From DAOOWV01 sp035371485 (GTDB lineage: Bacteria > Patescibacteriota > Dojkabacteria > JAFGLO01): 18,324 nt of DNA. The notes under the pieces were generated by a model. That model made no database searches and had not been told where the DNA came from. It saw nothing but the letters and a program-made list of their open reading frames with translations. The stretch spans positions 1 through 18,324 of the forward strand of contig DAOOWV010000018.1 in the NCBI GenBank assembly GCA_035371485.1. The letters are read 5' to 3'. Shown here one piece after another: positions 7,403-15,469 of this stretch. Each line of letters starts with the position of its first letter. Position 1 is the first letter of the stretch. The position numbers and the translations under genes are program-made.

Positions 7403-8554
7403 GTGGAGGACGCAAATATAAATATTAATAAGAAAAAAATTAAAAAAGAAAAAATATTGAGTTCTGCTGAGATTGCAAAGGTAGAAGAAAAGAAGTTAAA
7501 ACAATTATCAAAGACTACTGTTTCTAAAACTGAACTAGTCAACTCTTTGCGATCTTTGTCAATTATGATGAAAGCGAGTATTCCGCTTTCAGAAGCTATC
7601 TCTATTTTGAGTGGACAGGTAGTTGACCAGAAATTACAATCGGTATTAAAACAAATTCACATTGACCTTATAAATGGTGAAAAATTGTCTGATGCCATGA
7701 AAAAATATCCTAAGGTTTTTCCTGTAGTAGTAGTATCACTAGTTTATTCTGGTGAATATGCCGAATCACTTGAAAAAAACTTAAAATTCTTATCACTTTT
7801 TCTTCAAAAACAGTATGAGTTAGAGAAAAAAGTTAAAAGTGCTTTTATTTATCCACTGATTATTCTTGGTATGGCTTTCGCAGAGGTTATATTGATGATA
7901 TTCTTTGTTTTTCCAAAGCTTGATAGCTTATTTGAATCCTTTCCCAATGTTCCAGCTACTACTAAAATGTTGGTTGCTGGTGCGGGATATATTCGAACTA
8001 ATTGGTATTATTTTGGTGCTGGAGTTTTAGTGTTAGGAATTATCTTGTCACAGGTTTTAAAGACCAAAAAAGGGAAAAGGTTCCTAGATTGGCTTCAACT
8101 CAATTTTCCTATAATGAAACGTTTATATATTAGTAGTATTTTAAGTTCATTTTCAAGAACACTTGGGTTGTTATTAAAAAGTGGAATTCATATTTCAAAA
8201 GCTGTTAAAATTACTGCATCTGCATTAAATAACAGTATTTATACAGATTATATAAATGAGGTATATGAAAATGTAAAATTAGGACATAAGATTTCCTCAA
8301 GTTTGAGTAAAAATGAAAAATTGTTTAACAGAAGTTATGTAAAAATGATAGAAGTTGGAGAACAAACAGGGACTCTTGAAGAGAGCCTTATGTATATGTA
8401 TAAGTATTATGATAATGAAGTTGGTGAAATTGCTAATAACATCGTAACTTTCATGGAGCCCCTACTCTTAATATTGGTTGGCGTTGTTATAGCTTTTGTT
8501 GGACTTTCAGTAATCTTACCAATGTATCAATTTATTGGTAGTATAAATGGCTAA
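7403..8554 (+). CDS. pilC: Type IV pilus inner-membrane platform protein, PilC/GspF family
   Basis: About 383 residues from the GTG at 7403. A TTG at 7397 would add two residues, but it overlaps the -10-like box. The two T2SF repeats are clear: first LRSLSIMMKASIPLSEAISI, SGEYAESLEKNLKFLSLFL and a TM (FIYPLIILGMAFAEVILMIF); second SSFSRTLGLLLKSGIHISKA, MIEVGEQTGTLEESLMYMYK and a C-terminal TM (FMEPLLLILVGVVIAFVGLS). A further TM lies near YYFGAGVLVLGIILS. The N-terminus is a lysine-rich cytoplasmic tail. The protein would anchor the ATPase and couple it to pilin insertion. It overlaps the following minor-pilin gene by 8 bases, indicating translational coupling. Confidence 0.9.
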   Translation: MEDANININKKKIKKEKILSSAEIAKVEEKKLKQLSKTTVSKTELVNSLRSLSIMMKASIPLSEAISILSGQVVDQKLQSVLKQIHIDLINGEKLSDAMKKYPKVFPVVVVSLVYSGEYAESLEKNLKFLSLFLQKQYELEKKVKSAFIYPLIILGMAFAEVILMIFFVFPKLDSLFESFPNVPATTKMLVAGAGYIRTNWYYFGAGVLVLGIILSQVLKTKKGKRFLDWLQLNFPIMKRLYISSILSSFSRTLGLLLKSGIHISKAVKITASALNNSIYTDYINEVYENVKLGHKISSSLSKNEKLFNRSYVKMIEVGEQTGTLEESLMYMYKYYDNEVGEIANNIVTFMEPLLLILVGVVIAFVGLSVILPMYQFIGSING

Positions 8555-8984
8555 ATCTAAATCTGCATTTACTCTTCTTGAGGTTGTTGTGGTTATTGCC
8601 TTATTAGCAGTAACCGCTTCTTTCATTGTCCCTTTGTCTGGAAGAACTAGTAAAAACGAGGCATTGGAAACTTTTGCTAAAGATTTGGTTTCCAGATTAC
8701 ACGTTATACAGAGTAATGCTTATGCTGGGAGTGGTAATTGTGATTATCAGGTTGTTTTTGGAAGTAATGGCTATCAAGTTATTTGTAATTCTGAAGTCAT
8801 CTCTTATGAATATCCTCCAAAAGTTTTGGCAGTTGGTCCAAATTTCTCAGGGGTTGATAATACTACCTTGCTTTTTAAAAAGGGTTCTGTCGTTCCTGAA
8901 AATCAAGGTTATGTTAATATTGAAAATGTCTATTATGTTAGTATTTCAGAGGAAGGTTTAATTGAATATGGTGACAATCTTTAA
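8547..8984 (+). CDS. Minor pilin / pseudopilin, GspH/FimT-like
   Basis: 145 residues. Class III signal MAKSKSA then FTLLEVVVVIALLAVTASFI: cleavage after Ala7 rather than Gly, with mature Phe+1 and Glu+5. The remainder (LETFAKDLVSRLHVIQSNAY... and a short beta-rich domain with paired cysteines) has the length and spacing of GspH/FimT pseudopilins, which prime fibre assembly. It overlaps pilC by 8 bases and the next gene by about 17. Identity as GspH-like rather than another pseudopilin type is moderate; membership of the pilin class is firm. Confidence 0.82.
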   Translation: MAKSKSAFTLLEVVVVIALLAVTASFIVPLSGRTSKNEALETFAKDLVSRLHVIQSNAYAGSGNCDYQVVFGSNGYQVICNSEVISYEYPPKVLAVGPNFSGVDNTTLLFKKGSVVPENQGYVNIENVYYVSISEEGLIEYGDNL

Positions 8985-10911
8985 AAAAACAATTATTACA
9001 AAAAAGGCATTCAGTTTGGTTGATATTCTTATTGCAATTGCATTAATAAGTTTGTTTCTGACTAGTATTATTTTCATATTGATTGACTCAAGGACAGCTA
9101 CTACTCGTTTTGTTCAAAAAGCAGAAAAAACGATTGAGATTGAAAATATAATTGAAAAGATACAATTGGTGAAACAAGATAGCTGGATGAATGTTTTTGA
9201 AACCATTGGTGCTGGTCAATTTCATGTGCAGATGGATGAGAATGAGAAATATACCATAGCAGTGGGTGAAGCAGTATTAGATGATTATTCTTATTTCTTT
9301 GAGAGTTTTTATGTGTATCGTGATTCAGAAAACAATATTGTTACTGAAGGAGGAATTATGGATCCTTACACTGTAAAATTAACAGTATCTATTGATTGGA
9401 ATGCAAGCTTTTTAGATAATAATGTTGAATCATTTGATGTGTATCTTAACAATTGGAATACTAAAGTATGGGTTACTGACAATGTTGAGGATTTTTTGGC
9501 AGGAGAGTTTGATAACACCGATGTGGTTTCCTATGAAGATGGGGATATAAGTGTTGGTATTGAATTTTATCCTGATTGGTGTAACCCACAATATTTAATG
9601 GTTAACTTTGATTTACCTGGTCAAGGGGTTTGTGCAACTGTATCGGCAGTTAATGGATCGGCAGTCGCCGGAACTGGAGAAAATGCTTCAGGAATGTCAT
9701 TTTCTAAAGTTTCTGTTAGCGCTGTTGATGAAATAACGTTAGTACTTGATGGAACGTTTGATGGGCATAAGACCAATGATGTTTTTTTGATAGAAGATAA
9801 CCCAAAAATATTGGTTGCTACGGATACAAATTCGAAAGAAGTTGTAGTTGTTGATATTGCTAATAAACCATATACAGAGGTGGGATATTTTGATGCGATT
9901 GGAAACAAGGGCTCAAGCTCAGTTTTTGCAGCTAATGGTCGAGGATATGTTGCACATGAAAATAAAATAAGTGTTTTCAATCTATCTTCATATAATGGGG
10001 CAAGATCACAATTAGGGATAATATATGTTTATACAAGTTCTACTAAAATTTATGACATAAAAGTTGTAGGAAATTATTTGTATGGAGCTATTTCAAGTAA
10101 TAATAATGATTTTGTTGTTATTGATGTATCCGATCCTTCCAATATGAGTATCGTTGGATATTTAAATGCAAATAGTGCATATTGTACATCTGTCTGGGTT
10201 TCTGATGATGGTAATCAAGTTTTTCTTGGATGTGCAGATGATAGTAATAATAACGAAGCTTTTATGTTGGATACTACAAATAAAACTGGGTCCATTCAAG
10301 TAATTTCTAGCTACGATGTTGGTTCAACTGTTAAAGATGTTTCTTTTATTGAGAAGGATGAAAAAATTATTCTTATAACTAGTGGAACCAATAATTATGT
10401 CGTATTAAATCTGGATGGAAGTTCTGGCCTTTCTGGTTGTGGTGCAATAAATATTCCTGGAACACTTCTGTCCATTGATAGTGAAATAGTAGATGATAGG
10501 TTTTTATCTTATGTTTTGAGCACTGATTCTTCAAGAGAAATGCATATCATTGAAGGAGGTCCTGGTGGTGGTGGTGAAGGTGGATATGGATATGCTCCAG
10601 TTGGTGTTTATTATTCCCCAATTAAAGATGTAATTGCAACGGAATCATTTTTTTATGCATTGGTTATTGATGGAATTATTCCTCAGGGGACGTCAATGAG
10701 ATTTTGGATAAGAACAGGTGATGATCCTCTGTTAAATGATGCAGAATGGGTTGGTCCCGATGGAACCTCAAATACATATTTTGCAACGATGGCTTATCAC
10801 GATATAAGTGAGTTGAATATTAGTGGACGATACGTTCAATTTAAAACAGAGTTATATACTAATATTACCAGTGCTCCCGAAATTTATTCAGTTAAACTTT
10901 ATTATGAATAA
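8968..10911 (+). CDS. Giant minor pilin with beta-propeller-like ectodomain
   Basis: About 647 residues. The ATG at 8968 is preferred over TTG 8962 because a purine-rich GAGGAAGG lies 11-12 bases upstream. The N-terminus is a pilin signal: MVTIFKKTIITKKA then FSLVDILIAIALISLFLTSI, with Ala at -1 and Asp instead of Glu at +5. After a pilin-like stalk and beta-rich segment, residues about 270-540 contain repeated blades such as NSKEVVVVDIANKP, NDFVVIDVSDPSNMSIVGYL and NYVVLNLDGSSG, resembling LVIVD/YVTN-type beta-propeller repeats. A glycine-rich linker (GGPGGGGEGGYGY) leads to a C-terminal beta domain ending GRYVQFKTELYTNITSAPEI. I infer a pilus-tip subunit carrying its own adhesin or sensor, a role played by a separate PilY1 protein elsewhere. 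It overlaps the next gene by 8 bases (ATGAATAA). Confidence 0.78.
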   Translation: MVTIFKKTIITKKAFSLVDILIAIALISLFLTSIIFILIDSRTATTRFVQKAEKTIEIENIIEKIQLVKQDSWMNVFETIGAGQFHVQMDENEKYTIAVGEAVLDDYSYFFESFYVYRDSENNIVTEGGIMDPYTVKLTVSIDWNASFLDNNVESFDVYLNNWNTKVWVTDNVEDFLAGEFDNTDVVSYEDGDISVGIEFYPDWCNPQYLMVNFDLPGQGVCATVSAVNGSAVAGTGENASGMSFSKVSVSAVDEITLVLDGTFDGHKTNDVFLIEDNPKILVATDTNSKEVVVVDIANKPYTEVGYFDAIGNKGSSSVFAANGRGYVAHENKISVFNLSSYNGARSQLGIIYVYTSSTKIYDIKVVGNYLYGAISSNNNDFVVIDVSDPSNMSIVGYLNANSAYCTSVWVSDDGNQVFLGCADDSNNNEAFMLDTTNKTGSIQVISSYDVGSTVKDVSFIEKDEKIILITSGTNNYVVLNLDGSSGLSGCGAINIPGTLLSIDSEIVDDRFLSYVLSTDSSREMHIIEGGPGGGGEGGYGYAPVGVYYSPIKDVIATESFFYALVIDGIIPQGTSMRFWIRTGDDPLLNDAEWVGPDGTSNTYFATMAYHDISELNISGRYVQFKTELYTNITSAPEIYSVKLYYE

Positions 10912-11395
10912 GGAAAAGATCGAAGCAGTAACATTGATGGAATCTTTAATATACATAGCGCTTTTTGGAATAATTTTTGTAGTATTAATAAAGCTTTTTT
11001 TGGTAAACTATGAAGGTTTTAATGATGTAAGTAAAACAGTGAATATTAACAGAAATTTAGTATATATTGTTAACCACACTTCTGAAGTTGTTGAAAATTG
11101 TGGTGCCTCGTTTACTTTGGTTAGTAGTGATTTTTCTACTAATTTAGATAGTATTTCTTTTTCTTGTGAGGAAAGTCAGTTTGGATATAGAATTGAAAAT
11201 GGCAATATATTATTTAATCGCAATGGAATTGAAAATAGGATCAATATTAATAATAGTCGAATTGTTGGTTTTAATATAGTTCCATCATATGATAAATATG
11301 ACGAGCTGTCTTCTATACAAATAACCTACGAGTTAGCATCATTAGATGGAGAGATTAAAAGGGATTTTTCTAAATTATACAACCTAAAATACTAA
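10904..11395 (+). CDS. Minor pilin, PilW/GspJ-like
   Basis: 163 residues from the ATG at 10904. The frame is open further upstream, but the class III signal fixes this start: MNKEKIEA then VTLMESLIYIALFGIIFVVL, cleavage after Ala8, Val at +1 and Glu at +5. The remainder is a beta-rich globular domain with two cysteines in the middle (NCGASF... SFSCEES). Its length and order (between a large tip-type pilin and a PilX-like one) fit PilW/GspJ-type minor pilins. The start overlaps the stop of the preceding gene. Confidence 0.75.
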   Translation: MNKEKIEAVTLMESLIYIALFGIIFVVLIKLFLVNYEGFNDVSKTVNINRNLVYIVNHTSEVVENCGASFTLVSSDFSTNLDSISFSCEESQFGYRIENGNILFNRNGIENRININNSRIVGFNIVPSYDKYDELSSIQITYELASLDGEIKRDFSKLYNLKY

Positions 11396-11397
11396 TA

Positions 11398-11784
11398 ATG
11401 AATATACGTAATTCTAAAAAAGGTTATATGGCTTTATTAGTGGTTGTTTTGATGTTGCCGGTGTTGGTTTTAATGGCTGTAAATATTGTATATATTTCTG
11501 TTGATGGGTTATATGTATTAAAAGATATGAATTATAGCAGAAAGATTAAGATGGCTGAATTAAGTTGCTTTGAAGAGGCTATGTATAGGTTGAAGAATGA
11601 TATGATAGTGGGAAATAATTTCGTATTTAATTATTCAGACACTATTGCTTGTAGTGTGGTGCTGACACCTGAACCAGAAACAACCAATATTGATATTTCA
11701 CTTGAATTGATGGCCGATGAATATTCCCAGACGAATAATTATAAAATTACCTACGAGGATAGAACGATTACTCTTATTAAGTGA
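11398..11784 (+). CDS. Minor pilin, PilX/GspK-like
   Basis: 128 residues. MNIRNSKKG then YMALLVVVLMLPVLVLMAV is a type IV pilin-like signal with Gly at -1 but Leu rather than Glu at +5. This fits the PilX/GspK group, whose N-termini read G-x-ALL-x-V and which can sit at the fibre tip. Behind the helix comes KIKMAELSCFEEAMYRLKND and a small beta domain with a second Cys (IACSVVL), possibly paired. The start is 3 bases after the previous stop, and this is the last gene of the operon. Confidence 0.72.
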   Translation: MNIRNSKKGYMALLVVVLMLPVLVLMAVNIVYISVDGLYVLKDMNYSRKIKMAELSCFEEAMYRLKNDMIVGNNFVFNYSDTIACSVVLTPEPETTNIDISLELMADEYSQTNNYKITYEDRTITLIK

Positions 11785-11890
11785 TACGTGATATCTGCCC
11801 GCCTGGCCATATAAATAAGGACACCGTGCCTGACGTCAGGCAGGGGCAGGCGGGGATGATAAGGGATAAAATGAAAAAACTAATGAGTGA

Positions 11891-11928
11891 AGGAGCTAAC
11901 AAAAGAACGCTAGTCCTCCTATTTTTTT
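11891..11928 (+). terminator. Rho-independent terminator of the pilus operon
   Basis: AGGA(G)CTA (11891-11898) pairs with TAGTCCT (11911-11917) around a 12-base loop. The run ATTTTTTT (11921-11928) follows shortly after on the plus strand. It stands about 105 bases after the last pilin gene and fits the end of the operon. Confidence 0.5.
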
Positions 11929-11945
11929 AAAAAGGTAAGGCTAGT

Positions 11946-11960
11946 CAACCTGCGGTTGAA
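11946..11960 (-). terminator. Short hairpin downstream of ileS
   Basis: TCAACC / GGTTGA with a TGC loop (on either strand) lies about 50-65 bases after the ileS stop. On the minus strand a TTTTT tract follows about 12 bases later. It is a weak candidate for ileS transcript termination. Confidence 0.3.
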
Positions 11961-12009
11961 ATGAATAAATTATCTCACTTATCACATATCACGTAATAAA
12001 TTTTTCTGC

Positions 12010-15000
12010 CTACACACTTATCACCACTCCCGCAATATTTACACTATTATCCCTTATTTGTTCTCTTGGAAGTTGTACCAAATTAACCTTTGTTTCTTTT
12101 TCAATAAATTCTTTATTATTTTCGATCATTTTTAGTGACTTTTTATCTTCACAATAGTAATTAATTGTTACTAATTCCCCGACTTTGCATCCTCCATCTT
12201 TTCTTTGTTGCTGGATTGCTCTTATAAGGTCATTAATAATACCTTCTTCTATTAAATCATCTGTTAGCATGATATCGAGAGCTAATTTTACGTCACTATC
12301 ATCCGAAGTATCAATGTTTTTCTTAGACTTAAGTGTTTCATACTGTTTCCAGTTTGCTATCTCTTTTACATTTAGCTCATCTTTAACAATTGCCATTAAT
12401 TCAGGATTTTCAATTTCTGTATAAACCTTTGCAAGTGGTTGTCTGATTCTTAGTTGATTTTTATCTCTTATTTTCAATCCTGCAGAACAGATAATACGAA
12501 CGGTATCCATTTCTTCAAGTAATTTTTTGTCTATTTTCTTTTTTTCTATTTCAGGATAATCTTCTAGATGTATCGATTCTCTCGCAGAGGGTAATATTCC
12601 TACAACCAAATTTTGATATATTTCTTCAGTAATAAATACAATTTGTGGAGCAAATGTTTTTATTAATTGTACTATTGTACTATACAATGTTTGAAGTGCA
12701 TCAATATCACCGTTCACAAATCTATCACGGGAGCGTCTTATATACCAGGTTGAAATTGTATCAATTGCTGGTCTAATAAGTTTGACTGTAGATGGGATAT
12801 CATATTTTTCCATTGCTTTTGAATATTCGATGGTTATATTGTCCATGTAGGATTTTATCCACCTATCCAATATATTTTTATTTGGAAACTCCGTATTCTG
12901 TGGCTTAAAGTTATGTAATTGTGCATAAATAACAAAGTATTTATATACGTTCCATAAAGGAATTAATGTCAATTTTAATTGATCTTGCAATAATGTGTCC
13001 GACCAATCTGAATCTTCTCCAGCCATTATTGGCATTCCCATCATATATAGCCTGAATGCTTCACCACCAGTAGTTTTTAACAATTTTTCAGGGTCTGGAT
13101 AATTTCCATAGGTTTTAGACATTTTTCTTCCATCATTGCCTGCTAATGTTCCATGACAGAGTACATTTTTAAACGGTTCCTTATCAAAAATTATTGTTGA
13201 AACCCTAAATAAGACATTAAACCATGCTCTAAGTTGTGCAGTATATTCAACAATGAAGTCAGCTGGAAATGATTGTTCGAAAGCTTGTTGATTTTCAAAA
13301 GGATAGTGGTGCTCTGCAAACGGTACTGAACCTGAATCTAGCCACACATCGAGTATTTCATGCACTCTGTAATATTTTTTACCATCTTTGGTAAGTACTA
13401 TTTCATCACAAGTATCTCTGTGTAACATCATTTTCTCTTTAGAACCATTTTTTTTTACAAGTTTATACTCGCCTTTTTCTTTGATAATTTGTTTTGTGTA
13501 ATTCATCATTTCTTCAATACTTCCAACAACTAGTTCTTCACCATCTTTTGATTTCCAAAGTGGCATAATTGTTCCCCAATATCTATTTCTAGATATACAC
13601 CAATCAGGTGCTGTTTTTATTACTTCAACGAATCTTTTTGTTCCAAACGTTTTGGGAACCCAGTTTACATCTTTGTTAAGCTCAAGCATTCTTTTTTTAA
13701 CGTCGTCTAATTTTAAGAAATAGGCCTCTTGTGCCATATATATTAAAGGATTCTCACCTCTGTAATATGGCAATCTGTGAGTATAAACTTCAGATTTAAA
13801 TAACTTCGCATTGTTTTTCATGTCTTCTGCTATTAATGTTGAGGCCTTTCTTAAATATATGCCTTTCCATTCCCCAATAGTCATTTTTCCCTCTTCATCA
13901 ATATCGGAATGAGAGCTTAAATCATGCTCCAAACCTAAATTATGGTCTTCTTCACCAAATGCCGGTGCAACATGTAAAATACCAGTTCCATCATCATTTG
14001 ATACTCCCTCATAATTGTAAATTTGATAGTCGTTTTCATTTGACTCTTTACTGAAAAAATCATAAATTGACTCATATTTTATTCCAGCAAATTCCTTTCC
14101 TTTAAATTCATAGAACTTTTTTACATCCTTTTTTTCTTTAAGTGATTCTTTTCCAAAAGTATATTCTGCACGTTTAGTTGATACTATTATAAATTCATTG
14201 TTATTTTTATAAACTCCATAGTCGAAATCCGGATTAACACATAGGGCAAAGTTTGATGGAATCGTCCATGGGGTCGTGGTCCAAGCTACAAGATATACGT
14301 CTGGCTTTTGTTGTTCAATCTTTGGGAATTTTTTTAATCCTAATACATCTAATAGACAATTTTTTGTAGGAATATGCATATTGTCCCAAGGAAGCTTATC
14401 TTTACTGACCCATTTTAGGTCTGTCATTGCATCACAAGTAGTAAATTTTGTTTTGGAATTTAATTTGGCCTTAAAGTGATGGGTATGGAACATTCTTCCT
14501 TCAAAAATATCAACGGATGAACCGGTTAATTCTATGTCTTCAGGTACTATTCCAATTTCTTCAAGACATTCCCTACTAACTGTCTCAAATAAATCCTTAT
14601 CTGTTTCATCTTTTTTTCCACCAACAATTCCAATAAGTTTTGCTCTCCCAGGCTCATTTCTTTGTGCAGTTAAGATTTCCCCTTTTTCATTTTCAATAAC
14701 AACCCCTACTCCCAAACCTGTCTTATGATATTTTAATTTAAATTTAACGAATACACTTAAATCTTGTGTGTCTTGATAATTATCTGGATCCATTGCAACT
14801 TCAAAGTCGGAAACTGGAGTCATTGTGTCGGTTGAATATAATGAAACTCTTTTACCTTTATATACCAAACCTTTTTCCCACATTTGTTTAAACGCCCATA
14901 TTACTGACTCATTAAATTTTGGATACATTGTGTAATAAGGTTCATCCAAATCAACCCATCTTCCAATTTTTTCTATATACCATCTCCAATCGGATATGTT

Positions 15001-15393
15001 TTGCTCAACATATGAACGACATTCTTTTATATATTTTTCAACACCTAATTCGTTTTCAACTTGTTTTCTTGTTTTAATTCCTAGTTTTTTGTTTACCTTT
15101 GCTTCTACGGGTAATCCATGACAATCCCATCCGAAAACTCTTCTAACTCTTTTTCCTTTCATGGTCCAATATCTAGGAACGACATCCTTTGCTATTGAAG
15201 TTAGTAAATGGCCATAATGAGGCATTCCTGACACAAATGGTGGACCATCCGTAAAAGAATAGCGATTATCAACAGGTCTCTCATTTATTGATTTGCGAAA
15301 TAAATCGTTTTCTTTCCAAAACGAAGTAATTTTATCTTCAATCTGGGGAAAGTTTGGTTTAGAATCTACCGTATTAAAACTGTTTTTTTTCAT
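12010..15393 (-). CDS. ileS: Isoleucyl-tRNA synthetase with inserted Nudix domain
   Basis: 1127 residues. Class I synthetase motifs: HYGH (59-62), GWDCHGLPVE (88-97), the editing-site motifs WTTTPWTIPSN (from 371) and GTGILHVAPAFGEEDH, DVWLDSGS, and KMSK within DGRKMSKTYGN (about residue 758), followed by an anticodon-binding C-terminus. It lacks the CxxC zinc finger of the E. coli-type enzyme and ends in an IAGVVISV-like tail, so it belongs to the eukaryote/archaeal-like type (IleS2-like), which in other bacteria is often mupirocin-tolerant. Between SVFVKFKL and DVYLVAWTTT, where CP1 editing strands normally run on, about 140 extra residues (222-362) form a Nudix domain. It charges tRNA-Ile in the cytoplasm. 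There is no Shine-Dalgarno sequence before the ATG, and the leader upstream is a T-box. Confidence 0.95.
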   Translation of the reverse strand: MKKNSFNTVDSKPNFPQIEDKITSFWKENDLFRKSINERPVDNRYSFTDGPPFVSGMPHYGHLLTSIAKDVVPRYWTMKGKRVRRVFGWDCHGLPVEAKVNKKLGIKTRKQVENELGVEKYIKECRSYVEQNISDWRWYIEKIGRWVDLDEPYYTMYPKFNESVIWAFKQMWEKGLVYKGKRVSLYSTDTMTPVSDFEVAMDPDNYQDTQDLSVFVKFKLKYHKTGLGVGVVIENEKGEILTAQRNEPGRAKLIGIVGGKKDETDKDLFETVSRECLEEIGIVPEDIELTGSSVDIFEGRMFHTHHFKAKLNSKTKFTTCDAMTDLKWVSKDKLPWDNMHIPTKNCLLDVLGLKKFPKIEQQKPDVYLVAWTTTPWTIPSNFALCVNPDFDYGVYKNNNEFIIVSTKRAEYTFGKESLKEKKDVKKFYEFKGKEFAGIKYESIYDFFSKESNENDYQIYNYEGVSNDDGTGILHVAPAFGEEDHNLGLEHDLSSHSDIDEEGKMTIGEWKGIYLRKASTLIAEDMKNNAKLFKSEVYTHRLPYYRGENPLIYMAQEAYFLKLDDVKKRMLELNKDVNWVPKTFGTKRFVEVIKTAPDWCISRNRYWGTIMPLWKSKDGEELVVGSIEEMMNYTKQIIKEKGEYKLVKKNGSKEKMMLHRDTCDEIVLTKDGKKYYRVHEILDVWLDSGSVPFAEHHYPFENQQAFEQSFPADFIVEYTAQLRAWFNVLFRVSTIIFDKEPFKNVLCHGTLAGNDGRKMSKTYGNYPDPEKLLKTTGGEAFRLYMMGMPIMAGEDSDWSDTLLQDQLKLTLIPLWNVYKYFVIYAQLHNFKPQNTEFPNKNILDRWIKSYMDNITIEYSKAMEKYDIPSTVKLIRPAIDTISTWYIRRSRDRFVNGDIDALQTLYSTIVQLIKTFAPQIVFITEEIYQNLVVGILPSARESIHLEDYPEIEKKKIDKKLLEEMDTVRIICSAGLKIRDKNQLRIRQPLAKVYTEIENPELMAIVKDELNVKEIANWKQYETLKSKKNIDTSDDSDVKLALDIMLTDDLIEEGIINDLIRAIQQQRKDGGCKVGELVTINYYCEDKKSLKMIENNKEFIEKETKVNLVQLPREQIRDNSVNIAGVVISV
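14308..14730 (-). other. Nudix hydrolase domain inserted in IleRS CP1 region
   Basis: Residues about 222-362 of IleRS. The fold signature runs GVGVVIENEKGEILTAQRNE (first beta strands), then GG (258-259), and the core RECLEEIGI (274-282), matching the REUxEExGU metal-binding half of the Nudix box. One extra residue lies between the GG and the core, and the usual mid-box Glu appears as Asp, so the box is near-canonical. The end, WVSKDKLPWDNMHIPTKNCL, resembles the C-terminal part of free-standing Nudix proteins. The frame is continuous on both sides and synthetase motifs flank it, so this is a true insertion. Confidence 0.85.
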
Positions 15394-15419
15394 TGTGAAA
15401 ATAAATAATTTATATAAAC

Positions 15420-15469
15420 AAAAAACGCCCCTGTGCGGATATCGTGTATCTATCCGTACAGGGGCGTTT
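15420..15469 (-). terminator. T-box terminator hairpin before ileS
   Basis: The arms at 15451-15469 and 15423-15441 pair over 19 positions with one G-T wobble (AAACGCCCCTGTACGGATA on the minus strand with its complement). TTTTTT follows at 15425-15420. The 5' arm contains the CGCCCCT needed for the antiterminator, so the two folds exclude each other. Confidence 0.88.

Larger units (their letters stand above)
11785..11995. repeat. Intergenic element with nested inverted repeats and GTGATAN heptads
   Basis: A perfect 10-base inverted repeat TACGTGATAT (11785-11794) / ATATCACGTA (11986-11995) brackets about 211 bases. Next to the ends are short GTGATAN heptads (GTGATACGTGATA on the left; GTGATATGTGATAAGTGA on the minus strand at the right). 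Inside lies an unusually GC-rich island: CCCGCCTG (11798-11805) paired with CAGGCGGG (11847-11854), enclosing the perfect 16-base palindrome TGCCTGACGTCAGGCA (11827-11842). No transposase is present. It may be a MITE-like or REP-like dispersed repeat, but other copies cannot be checked here. Confidence 0.55.

Noticed and set aside
9621..9980. Minus-strand 119-codon ORF in the propeller-pilin gene
   Set aside because: Antisense shadow of a well-supported gene, with no recognisable motif.
10823..10903. N-terminal extension of the PilW/GspJ-like minor pilin
   Set aside because: The frame is open upstream, but it would overlap the preceding gene by about 90 bases and place 27 residues before the prepilin leader; MNKEKIEA|VTLME starting at 10904 is the natural signal.
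11871..11930. 19-codon ORF (MKKLMSEGANKRTLVLLFF), possible leader peptide
   Set aside because: It coincides with the operon terminator hairpin and its T-run, and no gene follows on that strand, so it has no obvious role.
14534..14728. Nudix segment as a separate or disrupted gene
   Set aside because: The IleRS frame is continuous across it, with synthetase motifs on both sides and no internal start or stop signals.
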